A DNA stretch of 10,985 bases, from contig JAQGMX010000486.1 of NCBI GenBank assembly GCA_028292145.1, positions 1-10,985 of the forward strand, written 5' to 3'. The notes under the pieces are model-generated. The model ran no database searches, was not told the origin of the DNA, and was given only the letters and a program-made list of their open reading frames with translations. Within the stretch, counting starts at the first letter, position 1. Each line of letters opens with the position of its first letter. The stretch is from Variovorax sp. Its GTDB lineage: Bacteria; Pseudomonadota; Gammaproteobacteria; Burkholderiales; Burkholderiaceae_C. The translations under genes were made by a program, and so were the position numbers. Of this stretch, positions 1-7,700 are shown one piece after another.

Positions 1-275
1 TCAAGGAAGGCAAGGTGGCGCCTTTGGTGATCGACACACTCCGTAAGCCCGCACTCGCCGACGACGCCGCCGCCTGGACTGCAGCCTGGCAAGCGCTCGA
101 CGCCGGCCCTGTCGCCGAACTGCTGGCCGCCTGCACGCGCGGCGAACCCGTCACGCTCACGCTGTGCGGCGACCGCGCCGCGCGCAGCTTCACGCCCCGA
201 ACGGGCGGTCTGTTCGGCCGGCTGAAGCGCCAGATGAATCGCACGCAGGCCACCGCCGTGCTCGAGGCGCTGTGA
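1..275 (+). CDS. C-terminal end of a probable RpfE-type / phosphoglycerate-mutase-like protein (5' truncated by window edge)
   Basis: The reading frame is open from the first bases (codons start at position 3) to a TGA at 273-275, so only about the last 91 residues of a longer protein are visible. The GTG at 15 is an in-frame valine, not a start. The tail contains a hydrophobic segment ending in LTLCGDRAARSF and a basic end (GRLKRQMNR). In Burkholderiales the gene before recJ often encodes a conserved protein annotated as RpfE-type regulatory protein or cofactor-independent phosphoglycerate mutase, of the alkaline phosphatase superfamily. The assignment rests on that context and on resemblance of this tail, because the catalytic metal-binding part lies outside the window. 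Its stop overlaps the recJ start by 4 bp (GTGA), so the two genes are probably co-transcribed and translationally coupled. Being a gene end is certain; the family name is moderately likely. Confidence 0.6.
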   Translation, partial: KEGKVAPLVIDTLRKPALADDAAAWTAAWQALDAGPVAELLAACTRGEPVTLTLCGDRAARSFTPRTGGLFGRLKRQMNRTQATAVLEAL

Positions 276-1984
276 AGATCGTCGCACGCGACATCCCGCC
301 GCGTTCCGTCTGGGCGCTGGAGCAGGCGGGCGTGCATCCGTTGCTGGCGCGCCTGTTCGCGGCGCGCGGCGTGCTCGGCAAGGAAGAGCTCGACGACGGC
401 CTGGCGCGCCTGCTGCCGCCCGACACGCTCTTCGGCACCCGCGCCGCCGCCGTGCTGCTGGCCGATGCGATTCGCGACGGCAAGCGTCTTTGTGTGGTCG
501 CCGATTACGACTGCGACGGTGCGACCGCCTGCGCGGTGGCCGTCCGCGGCCTGAAGCTGCTCGGTGCGAAACACGTCACTTACCTGGTCCCCGACCGCGT
601 CGTCGACGGCTACGGCCTGACGCCGCCGATTTCCGAGCGTGTGGCCGACGCCGGCGCCGACATGCTGATCACCGTCGACAACGGCATCGCCAGCGTCGAA
701 GGCGTGGCTGCAGCCAAGGCGCGTGGCCTGCAGGTGCTAGTGACCGACCACCACCTGCCTGGCCCGACGCTGCCCGAGGCCGATGTGATGGTCAACCCGA
801 ACCAGCCGGCCTGCAACTTCGAGAGCAAGAGCATCGCCGGCGTCGGCGTGATCTTCTATGTGCTGCTGGCGCTGCGCTCCGAGCTACGCGCGCGCGCCGT
901 CTTCGACGTCGCCAGCCAGCCGAAGCTCGACGCGCTGCTGCCGCTGGTGGCGCTGGGCACCGTCGCCGACGTCGTCAAGCTCGACGCCAACAACCGCCGC
1001 CTGGTCGCGCAAGGCCTGCGCCGCATCCGCGCAGGATCGATGCCGGCCGGCGTCGCCGCGCTGTTCCGCGCTGCGGGACGAAACGCGCCGACCGCCACCA
1101 CCTTCGATTTCGGCTTCGCGCTCGGCCCGCGCATCAACGCGGCCGGACGGCTGGCCGACATGACGCTGGGCATCGAATGCCTGCTGACCGACGACCCCGG
1201 TCGCGCCGACGAACTCGCGCGCCTGCTCGACGGCATCAACCGCCAGCGTCGCGACATCGAGGGCGGCATGCGTGAACGCGCGCTGTTGCTGGCGGAATCG
1301 CTGTTCGTCACGGCGGAAGATGCGACGCCGGCCGCGATCAGCGTCTTCGGCCCCGACTTCCACGAAGGCGTGGTCGGCATCGTCGCCTCGCGCATCAAGG
1401 ACCGCTTCCACCGCCCGACTTTCGTCTTCGCGGCCAGCGGCGCGCCGGGCAAGTCGCACGAACTCAAGGGCTCCGGCCGCTCGATTCCCGGCTTCCATCT
1501 GCGCGATGCGCTCGACCTGGTGGCCAAGCGCCACCCGGGCGTGCTGCTGCGCTTCGGCGGCCATGCGATGGCGGCCGGCTGCACGGTGGCGCGCGAGAAG
1601 TTCGAAGTGTTCGAGCGTGCGCTGGCCGAGGTCGCCCGCGAATGGCTCGACGCAGCGACGCTGACGCGCCGGCTCGACACCGACGGCCCGCTCTCGCCCG
1701 AATACCTGCGCGTCGACTTGGTCGACACGCTGCATCGCGAGGTCTGGGGCCAGGGCTTCGCGCCGCCGACCTTCAGCGAAGAGGTCGAAGTGATCTCGCA
1801 GCGCCTGATCGGCGAGAAACATCTCGCGCTCAAGCTCAAGCATCAGGGCAAGCCGGTCGACGGCATCTGGTTCAGCCACACCGAGCCGCTGCCGCCGCGC
1901 GCGACGCTGGCTTTCAGGCTCGATGCGGATGAGTGGCAGGGCGTGCGGCGCGTGCGGTTCCTGGTGGAAGGCATGGCCGGCTGA
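272..1984 (+). CDS. recJ: Single-stranded-DNA-specific 5'-3' exonuclease RecJ
   Basis: RecJ degrades single-stranded DNA 5' to 3' in RecF-pathway recombination, mismatch repair and replication-fork processing in the cytoplasm. From the GTG at 272 the protein is 570 residues, the usual RecJ length. The DHH-family phosphoesterase motifs are clear: DYDCDG at 78-83, VDNG at 135-138 and the signature DHH at 159-161 (VTDHHLPG). The DHHA1 domain motif GGHAMAAG lies at 429-436, and a C-terminal OB-like region follows (about 450-570). An upstream in-frame ATG at 164 would add 36 residues lying wholly inside the preceding gene and looking like an out-of-frame shadow (arginine/proline rich). GTG 272 gives MKIVARDIPPRSVW, a typical RecJ beginning, and sits in a GTGA overlap with the upstream stop. 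No truncation or frameshift is seen. It ends 27 bp from the convergent dehydrogenase gene. Confidence 0.97.
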   Translation: MKIVARDIPPRSVWALEQAGVHPLLARLFAARGVLGKEELDDGLARLLPPDTLFGTRAAAVLLADAIRDGKRLCVVADYDCDGATACAVAVRGLKLLGAKHVTYLVPDRVVDGYGLTPPISERVADAGADMLITVDNGIASVEGVAAAKARGLQVLVTDHHLPGPTLPEADVMVNPNQPACNFESKSIAGVGVIFYVLLALRSELRARAVFDVASQPKLDALLPLVALGTVADVVKLDANNRRLVAQGLRRIRAGSMPAGVAALFRAAGRNAPTATTFDFGFALGPRINAAGRLADMTLGIECLLTDDPGRADELARLLDGINRQRRDIEGGMRERALLLAESLFVTAEDATPAAISVFGPDFHEGVVGIVASRIKDRFHRPTFVFAASGAPGKSHELKGSGRSIPGFHLRDALDLVAKRHPGVLLRFGGHAMAAGCTVAREKFEVFERALAEVAREWLDAATLTRRLDTDGPLSPEYLRVDLVDTLHREVWGQGFAPPTFSEEVEVISQRLIGEKHLALKLKHQGKPVDGIWFSHTEPLPPRATLAFRLDADEWQGVRRVRFLVEGMAG

Positions 1985-2011
1985 TTTGCAGGCCATCTCG
2001 ACGGCTTGCTG

Positions 2012-2905
2012 CTACTTGCCGTCGCCGCGACTTGCCAACAATGCGACAAGTTCGGGCACGAATGCCTGCGCATCGCCTTCCTGCGTCGCACGCTCGAAGG
2101 TCTGGCGCACGCCGTCGGCGATGGCGCGGGCGGAATTGCTGTCGGCGGCCATGGTCGTGTAGTAGCCGAGATCCTTGAGCGCATTCGACATCGCGAAGCG
2201 CAGCCCGTTCGGGTCCTTTGCCAGCAACACCGGCTTCAACCGCTCCAGCGCAGTCCCACCGCCACCGCCCTTGCTCAGCACATCGACGAACACTTCGGGC
2301 GCGACGCCCGCACGCTCGGCACATGCGGCCGCTTCGGCAATCAGCGCAACCGACCCGAGCGACACGTAGTTATGCAGAAGCTTCATGCGGTGACCGGCGC
2401 CGACCGGGCCCGCGTGGGTGATGTTCTCGGCGAAGCAGGCAAGGAGCGGGCGAACCTCTGCGAACAGCGCATCGTCCGCACCGACCAGCAGGTTCAGCCG
2501 CCCTTCCGCCGCTTCCTTCGGCGTGCGGGTCATCGCGGAATCCATGAAGCGTCCGCCGGCTTCGGCCACGCATCGGGCAAGGCGCTCGGTCGATGTCGGG
2601 ATCGCGGTCGAGCAGTCGATGACGATCAGGCCGGGGCGCATGCCTTGCAGGACACTGCCCTCGCCGGCTTGGCCGAGCAGCACCGCCTCGACCTGCGGCG
2701 ATCCGGTCACGCAGAGCAGCAGGATGTCGACCGATGCTGCAAGCTCGCTCGCGGTGGTGAAGGTGGTGACGCCGGCTGCTTTCAGCGCGTCCAACGGCTG
2801 GTTGCCGGGATGCTCCAGCACGGCCAGCGGATAGCCATGCCTGACGATGTTGCTTGCAATGCCGTGGCCCATCATGCCGACGCCGATCAATCCGATTTTC
2901 TTCAT
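2012..2905 (-). CDS. NAD(P)-dependent beta-hydroxyacid dehydrogenase (3-hydroxyisobutyrate dehydrogenase family)
   Basis: This 297-residue protein has the two-domain architecture of the beta-hydroxyacid dehydrogenase family (3-hydroxyisobutyrate, tartronate semialdehyde, sulfolactaldehyde and succinic semialdehyde reductases), which oxidise a 3-hydroxyacid or reduce the matching aldehyde using NAD(P). The Rossmann motif GVGMMG is at 8-13. The substrate loop is at 122-135 (DSAMTRTPKEAAEG). The catalytic lysine is K175 (GHRMKLLHN, with N179) and the conserved K244-D245 is in the helical C-terminal domain. The ATG at 2905 is chosen over the longer frame to 2989 because AGGAGA lies 5 nt upstream and the protein then starts MKKIGLIG, as family members do. 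The substrate loop has TRT where classical family members carry an SGG-type motif, so substrate cannot be named. It stands alone, convergent with recJ and divergent from dps. Family is certain, substrate unknown. Confidence 0.93.
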   Translation of the reverse strand: MKKIGLIGVGMMGHGIASNIVRHGYPLAVLEHPGNQPLDALKAAGVTTFTTASELAASVDILLLCVTGSPQVEAVLLGQAGEGSVLQGMRPGLIVIDCSTAIPTSTERLARCVAEAGGRFMDSAMTRTPKEAAEGRLNLLVGADDALFAEVRPLLACFAENITHAGPVGAGHRMKLLHNYVSLGSVALIAEAAACAERAGVAPEVFVDVLSKGGGGGTALERLKPVLLAKDPNGLRFAMSNALKDLGYYTTMAADSNSARAIADGVRQTFERATQEGDAQAFVPELVALLASRGDGK

Positions 2906-2910
2906 TTCTG

Positions 2911-2916
2911 TCTCCT
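2911..2916 (-). promoter_or_regulatory. Ribosome binding site deciding the dehydrogenase start
   Basis: On the minus strand AGGAGA is followed by 5 nt (CAGAA) and then the ATG at 2905-2903. The in-frame alternatives further upstream lack such a site, so this fixes the start at 2905. Confidence 0.8.
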
Positions 2917-2985
2917 GAAAGAGTTTCCGTGTCCGGATGCCGCTCCGAAAAACGTACTTCGAAACCAAATGTGGCGCGAACAGAC

Positions 2986-2999
2986 GCAAGCCGTCTTGC
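2986..2999. repeat. Short inverted repeat in the dehydrogenase/dps intergenic region
   Basis: GCAAG-CCGT-CTTGC has perfect 5-bp arms with a 4-bp spacer. It lies in the 197-bp divergent gap between the dehydrogenase (start 2905) and dps (start 3103), 81 bp upstream of the dehydrogenase start. A half-length operator is possible, but arms this short also occur by chance in GC-rich DNA. No convincing -35/-10 pair was found next to it. Confidence 0.3.
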
Positions 3000-3031
3000 C
3001 AGCGGGACTTTCGCGCACACGCAAAGGTGGG

Positions 3032-3045
3032 ATTGCCTACGCAAT
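3032..3045. repeat. Short inverted repeat upstream of dps
   Basis: ATTGC-CTAC-GCAAT has perfect 5-bp arms and a 4-bp spacer, the same geometry as the repeat 46 bp upstream, and is centred about 64 bp before the dps start. The DNA between it and dps is AT-rich compared with the surroundings (3061-3092), as expected of a promoter. It is a candidate regulator site. The classical four-part OxyR pattern (ATAG/CTAT at 7-bp steps) is not seen. Confidence 0.35.
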
Positions 3046-3102
3046 GGAAACGGCGCCAGGTTTAGAAATTATCCATTCCGATAACCAATACCTGGAGTCC
3101 CC

Positions 3103-3714
3103 ATGGCTACAAACGAAAAAGCATCGTCCACTCTCGGCGACAAGTCTGCAACCGACAAGCAAGCCGTCGTCCCCAATCTCGACCAGAAGAGCCATGAAAC
3201 GCAGAAGTACGGCGAGATCGTCAAGCTTCCCAACGGCTTGTCCGAAAAGGTCTGCAAGGAAAGCGTTGCGTTGCTCAACCAATGTCTGGCAGACACGATC
3301 ACTCTGCGCGACATGTACAAGAAGCACCACTGGCAGGTCGTCGGCCCGACGTTCAACCAGCTGCATCTGATGTACGACCAGCATTTCGAAGCGCAGGTCC
3401 TGCTCGTCGATATTCTTGCCGAACGCATTCAGCTGCTCGGCGGCATCGCGCTCGCCATGGCGGCCGACATTGCCGAAACCACGAAGATCCCGCGCCCTCC
3501 GCGTGGTCGCGAACCGGCTGCAGTGCAGATCCGTCGCCTTGCAGAAGCACACGAAATGATCATCGTCGAAGCGCGCAAGGCCGCAAAGGCCGTCGACGAG
3601 TCGGGCGATGACGGCAGCAACGACGTTTTCGTCAGCAACGTGCTGCGTACCAACGAGCTGCAGGTCTGGTTCCTGACCGAGCATCTGGTCGCCGCTTCGC
3701 CCGTCGAAGCCTGA
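3103..3714 (+). CDS. dps: Dps-family DNA-binding ferroxidase (starvation/oxidative stress protein)
   Basis: Dps forms a 12-subunit ferritin-like shell that oxidises Fe(II) with peroxide, stores iron and often coats DNA in starved or oxidatively stressed cells. The protein is 203 residues, longer than the roughly 150-170 of typical Dps. The extra length is an N-terminal tail of about 40 residues with several lysines (K6, K14, K19), of the kind that binds DNA in other Dps proteins. All five ferroxidase-site ligands are in the expected spacing: H76 in KKHHW, H88 and D92 in the GPTFNQLHLMYD segment, and D103 and E107 in VDILAER. Residues 50-195 form the four-helix bundle. The start ATG at 3103 has GGAG shortly upstream (3094-3097). 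Codon use is less GC-rich than the neighbours, as in highly expressed genes. It is a single-gene unit facing the response regulator gene convergently, with a strong hairpin between. Confidence 0.95.
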   Translation: MATNEKASSTLGDKSATDKQAVVPNLDQKSHETQKYGEIVKLPNGLSEKVCKESVALLNQCLADTITLRDMYKKHHWQVVGPTFNQLHLMYDQHFEAQVLLVDILAERIQLLGGIALAMAADIAETTKIPRPPRGREPAAVQIRRLAEAHEMIIVEARKAAKAVDESGDDGSNDVFVSNVLRTNELQVWFLTEHLVAASPVEA

Positions 3715-3722
3715 TCCTCAAG

Positions 3723-3752
3723 TGCAGTCTCAGATTTCGATCTGAGGCTGCA
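3723..3752. terminator. Strong hairpin between dps and the convergent response regulator, probable bidirectional terminator
   Basis: TGCAG-T-CTCAGAT, loop TTCG, ATCTGAG-G-CTGCA forms a 13-pair stem: 12 Watson-Crick pairs and one U-G wobble when read in the plus direction. It starts 9 bp after the dps stop. It overlaps the last codons and stop (3730-3732) of the minus-strand response regulator, so it is in both 3' ends. No T-run follows on either strand, so it is not a textbook rho-independent terminator. It may act as a transcript-end stabiliser or with Rho. The structure is certain as sequence; the role is inferred. Confidence 0.5.
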
Positions 3753-4731
3753 ATGCGCGGATGCGTCGCGTTGCCACGCCCGCAGCCGCCGTGCGCGTTT
3801 CGACGCCAAGCTTGACGTAAACACGTTCGAGATGCTTCTTGACCGTGGCTGGGCTGCTGCCGACGATCTCGCCGATGTCGCGATTGGTTTTGCCCTTCAC
3901 GACCCAGTAAAGCACTTCGGCCTCGCGCGCAGTCAGCTTCAAGCTTAGGCTCATAACCTCGATCACGCTTGCGTCTGAAACCTCTCGCATGATGATGAGC
4001 CAGTCATCGCCCGCATCGTCGTGTCCTGTCTGCTGATGCAGGCGGAGCGTCAGCGTGAGCGCGCCGCGCACGATCGAAAGTATTGGTGGCTCGACCTGTC
4101 GCTCCTGCGCATCCGGCAGATGCCGTGTCAGCCAGTCGAGCAGTATTTGCGGCGCTTCGGGAGCCGTGGTTTCGCAATAACGCAAAAGCAGCTCGCGCGC
4201 GAGCGGGGTCTGCCAGATGATCTTCCCTTCGGGCAACCTGACCGTGATGCTGGCGTAGCCAAAGGCATCCAGCGCACTGCGCGCCTGCCCCGCCTGCTGC
4301 GCCTCCTGACGCGAACGCCTCGCGCCTTGCAGATGCACATTCATTCGCGCGAGCACTTCCTTCGGCTTGATCGGCTTGGTCACGTAGTCGACGCCACCCG
4401 CCTCCAGCGCCGCGACGAGATGTTCGGTCTCGGTCAGGCCGGTCATGAAGACGATCGGTATGTGCGCCGTCGCCGGATCGGCCTTGAGTCGCCGCGCGAC
4501 CTCGAAGCCGTCCATGCCGGGCATCATGGCGTCGAGCAGCACGATGTCCGGTCGTGCCTGCACAGCCCTTGCCAGCGCCGCTTCGCCGCTGGTGGCAACG
4601 AGCACGGTGTAGCCGGATTCGTCGAGTGCGTCGTGAAGCACGGCAAGGTTGTCCGGCACGTCATCGACGATCAGGACCAGGTCGCTGTTGCTGGCCAGCG
4701 CGCGGCGTGCCGGGTCGGCGTTCGTGCTCAA
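3730..4731 (-). CDS. Response regulator: receiver, PAS-like middle domain, LuxR-type DNA-binding domain
   Basis: This 333-residue regulator is the probable output partner of the transporter-kinase encoded just upstream. Its receiver spans about 18-135, with acidic pair D23-D24, phospho-acceptor D67 (IVLLDAMMPGMDG), T97 and K119 (VTKPIKP). Residues about 150-255 look like a PAS-type fold (IIWQTPLARELL, then a strand WLIIMREVSD). Residues 265-325 are a LuxR/GerE helix-turn-helix (LTAREAEVLYWVVKGKTNRDI, split by its conserved turn, then SSPATVKKHLERVYVKLGV). The start is taken as TTG 4731, which overlaps the kinase stop as TTGA and has GAGG 7 nt upstream. An ATG at 4794 would overlap the kinase gene by 67 bp without a good ribosome site. 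The tight overlap indicates translational coupling. Targets are unknown; the nearby urease genes are a candidate. Confidence 0.92.
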   Translation of the reverse strand: MSTNADPARRALASNSDLVLIVDDVPDNLAVLHDALDESGYTVLVATSGEAALARAVQARPDIVLLDAMMPGMDGFEVARRLKADPATAHIPIVFMTGLTETEHLVAALEAGGVDYVTKPIKPKEVLARMNVHLQGARRSRQEAQQAGQARSALDAFGYASITVRLPEGKIIWQTPLARELLLRYCETTAPEAPQILLDWLTRHLPDAQERQVEPPILSIVRGALTLTLRLHQQTGHDDAGDDWLIIMREVSDASVIEVMSLSLKLTAREAEVLYWVVKGKTNRDIGEIVGSSPATVKKHLERVYVKLGVETRTAAAGVATRRIRALQPQIEI

Positions 4732-7700
4732 AGCATCGCCTCGAAACGGAACTGGCTCGCCAGCGCGCGCTGGTTCGCAGTCCAGGCTGCGCATTCGGGT
4801 TCGGCGATGTCGATGGCATCCAGCTGATTCATGATTCCCCGAAAGTAACCCAAACCGACCGCGTCTTTCAAAGCAGCCAGGCGTTCCTCGGACGGCGCGA
4901 CCAGGGCACGCGCTGGCGTGTTGGCAGTCGTCACAGGCAAAACCGGCGCTTCGGACCATTGCAGATTCAAGCGTCTCTCCAGCCAGTCGAGCAGTTCGCT
5001 GTGGCGCACTGGCTTGACGAAGAAGTCTTCGGGCGCAATGCCGGCGTCGTTCTCGAGTCGCTTGTCGAAAGCGTTGGCCGAGACGATGGCGACGTGTTTC
5101 GGCGCCAGCCCGTCCGCAAACGCACGTGCGCGGCGCACGGTTTCCCAGCCGTCGATACCCGGCATGGCGAGGTCGACGAGCATCGCGTCAGGCCGAAAGC
5201 CCGCCGCGATCAAGTCGAGCGCGTCGTGACCGCTGGCCGCCGTGCGCAGTTCGAAGCCGAGGGGTTCCAGCAGACGGCCGAGCAGATCGCGGTCGGCCTC
5301 CTCGTTGTCGACGACGAGCACCCGCCGGCGGTCGCCCAGATAGCCGCGCCGCGGCGTCCGGGTCGACCGGTCCTGCGCCGGGGGCCGCAGACGGCCAGCG
5401 TCGCCGTGCACGCGCGGCAGGAACAGCCGCACGCGAAACACCGACCCTGCGCCCGGCGTGCTCTGCACCGACATCTCGCCGCCCATCAGGTCGGTCAGCA
5501 TCTTCGCGATCGTCAGACCAAGCCCGGCACCCGGCACCTGCCGCGCGGGTGCCGCACCGCCGCCGCCCGACATGCCCGGCGCACCGCGTGCGAAGGGTTC
5601 GAAGATGCGCTCGATCTCTTCGGTCGACATGCCGGGTCCGGTGTCTTCGATCTCCAGCGCCGCGAACTCGCGCGCATAGCGCAGCCGCAGCGTGACGCGC
5701 CCGCTGGAGGTGAACTTGATCGCATTGCCCAGCAGGTTGATCAAGATCTGGCGGACGCGCTTCTCGTCGGCGCGTACCACCTCGGGCACGTCGCCCGTCG
5801 GCTCGAAACGGAAGGCCAACCCTTTCTCGGACGCCTGCAGTTCGAACATGTCGGCGAGTTCGCGCAGGGTCTCGCCGAACTGCATCGGACGCGCGTGCAA
5901 CGTGAGCTTGCCGGCCTCGATGTGGGCAATGTCGAGCGTACCTTCGATCAGCGACAGCAGATGCTCGCCGCCGCGCTGGATCACCGCAACCGCCTGTTGC
6001 CGGTGCGGCGGCACCGAGGCGTCTTCGCCCATCAGCTGCGCATAGCCCAGGATGCTGTTGAGCGGCGTGCGCAGTTCATGGCTGATGGCGCTGATGTAGC
6101 GGCTCTTGGCTTGGTTCGCATGATCGGCCGCGCGACGGGCGTCTTCGGCGGCCAGCTGGGCCTGTTCGGCCACTTCGCGAGCCTCGTCGGCGCTCTGCTT
6201 GGCGGCCTGCAGCGCGCGGTCGGTCTCGCGGTGAAGCTCGATCTCGCGCACCAGCAGATGCGTCTGGCGGTTCGATTCCTCCTGCGCCACCTTGCGACTC
6301 TGATGCGCCAGCACCAGCCACCAGGCCACGATGCCAGCGATGAGCAGCAGCGCCATATACGACTTCAGGAAACCCGAGCGCAGCGACGCGTACTGCGCCT
6401 TCAGCACGGCTGTCGCGACATCGCCGGGCGGCAAAAGGCCAATGGCGCCCTCGCCGAGCGCGCGCAGTTCCTGCTGGTAGAGCACACCGAAAACGGTCGC
6501 CAGCAGCGGCACAACGATCAGCGTCAGCAGGAGAAAATGACCGAGCCCGGTGTCGAGATACGGCCACACACGCCGCGGCAGCAGCCATCGCAGCGCGCCC
6601 GACCACTGCACCGACAAGCTCGCCTGCGGCTTGCAGAGGTCGCTGCAGCGGGCGTCGAGCGTGCAGCACAGCGAACAGATCGCGCCCTGGTAGGCGGGGC
6701 AATGGGCCATGTCGGGCGCTTCGTAGTCGCGCTCGCAGATCACGCAGCGCTGCACAATTAGACGGCGGATCGCATCGGATGCCGCATTGGATGTGGTTTC
6801 CACACGCGCCCAGCGCACCGCACCGCGCGCGACCTTCGCCTGATGTGCGTCGTACTCGGGGCCGCGCGCCAGGTAGTACTTGCCGCGCGTGGCCCAGGCG
6901 ATGAGCGGTGAAGTCACCAGTGCGGTGCCGAGCGCGATCACGGCCGAAAACGACTGCGCCAGGGAACCGAAAAACCCGAGATAGGCGCAGATCGACAGCG
7001 CCGAGGCCAGCGCCATCGCGCCGACGCCGACCGGGTTGATGTCCCAGAGATGCGCGCGCTTGAACTCGATACCCGGCGGCGACAGACCCAACGGCTTGTT
7101 GATGACCAGATCGGCGACCACGGCCATCATCCAGGCGATGGCGATGTTGGCGTAGAGACCCAGCACGTCGCCCAGCGCCTCGAACACATTCATTTCCATC
7201 AACATGAAGGCGATGAGCGCGTTGAACACCACCCACACCACGCGCCCTGGATGGCTGTGCGTGACGCGCGAGAAGAAATTGCTCCAGGCCAGCGAGCCGG
7301 CATAGGCGTTGGTGACGTTGATCTTGAGCTGGGAAACCACGACGAACAGAGCCGTGGCCGCCACGGCCCAGCCGTAGTCGGGGAACACGTATTCGTACGC
7401 GGCCAGATACATCTGGTTCGGATCAACGGCCCGCTCCGGCGGCACCATGTGGCTGATCGCGAGATAGGCGAGCAGCGCGCCGCCCAGCATCTTGAGCACG
7501 CCCATCACCGTCCAGCCGGGCCCGCCGACGAGCACACCGGCCCACCAGCGCTTCTGGTTGGCCGCGCCGCGGACCGGCATGAAGCGCAGGTAGTCGGCCT
7601 GCTCACCCATCTGGGTGATCAACGCAATGCCGACCGTGAGCGCAGCACCGAACAGGTGCATATCGAAGCTCGAACCCTCTTTTTTTGCGCCTGCATAGTG

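Noticed and set aside
2006..3370. Long plus-strand frame of 454 codons.
   Set aside because: It is the antisense shadow of the dehydrogenase gene running into dps out of frame; its translation is His/Arg/Gln rich and has no domain.
4554..6761. Plus-strand frame of 735 codons opposite the kinase.
   Set aside because: Antisense shadow of a GC-rich gene; composition dominated by Arg, Gln, His and Ala, with no motif.
7680..7686. Seven-T run (A7 on the coding strand) inside the transporter-kinase gene, a possible slippage or frameshift site.
   Set aside because: The frame is intact through it and encodes Lys-Lys-Glu in a loop of the permease domain; no downstream stimulator or meaningful alternative frame was seen.
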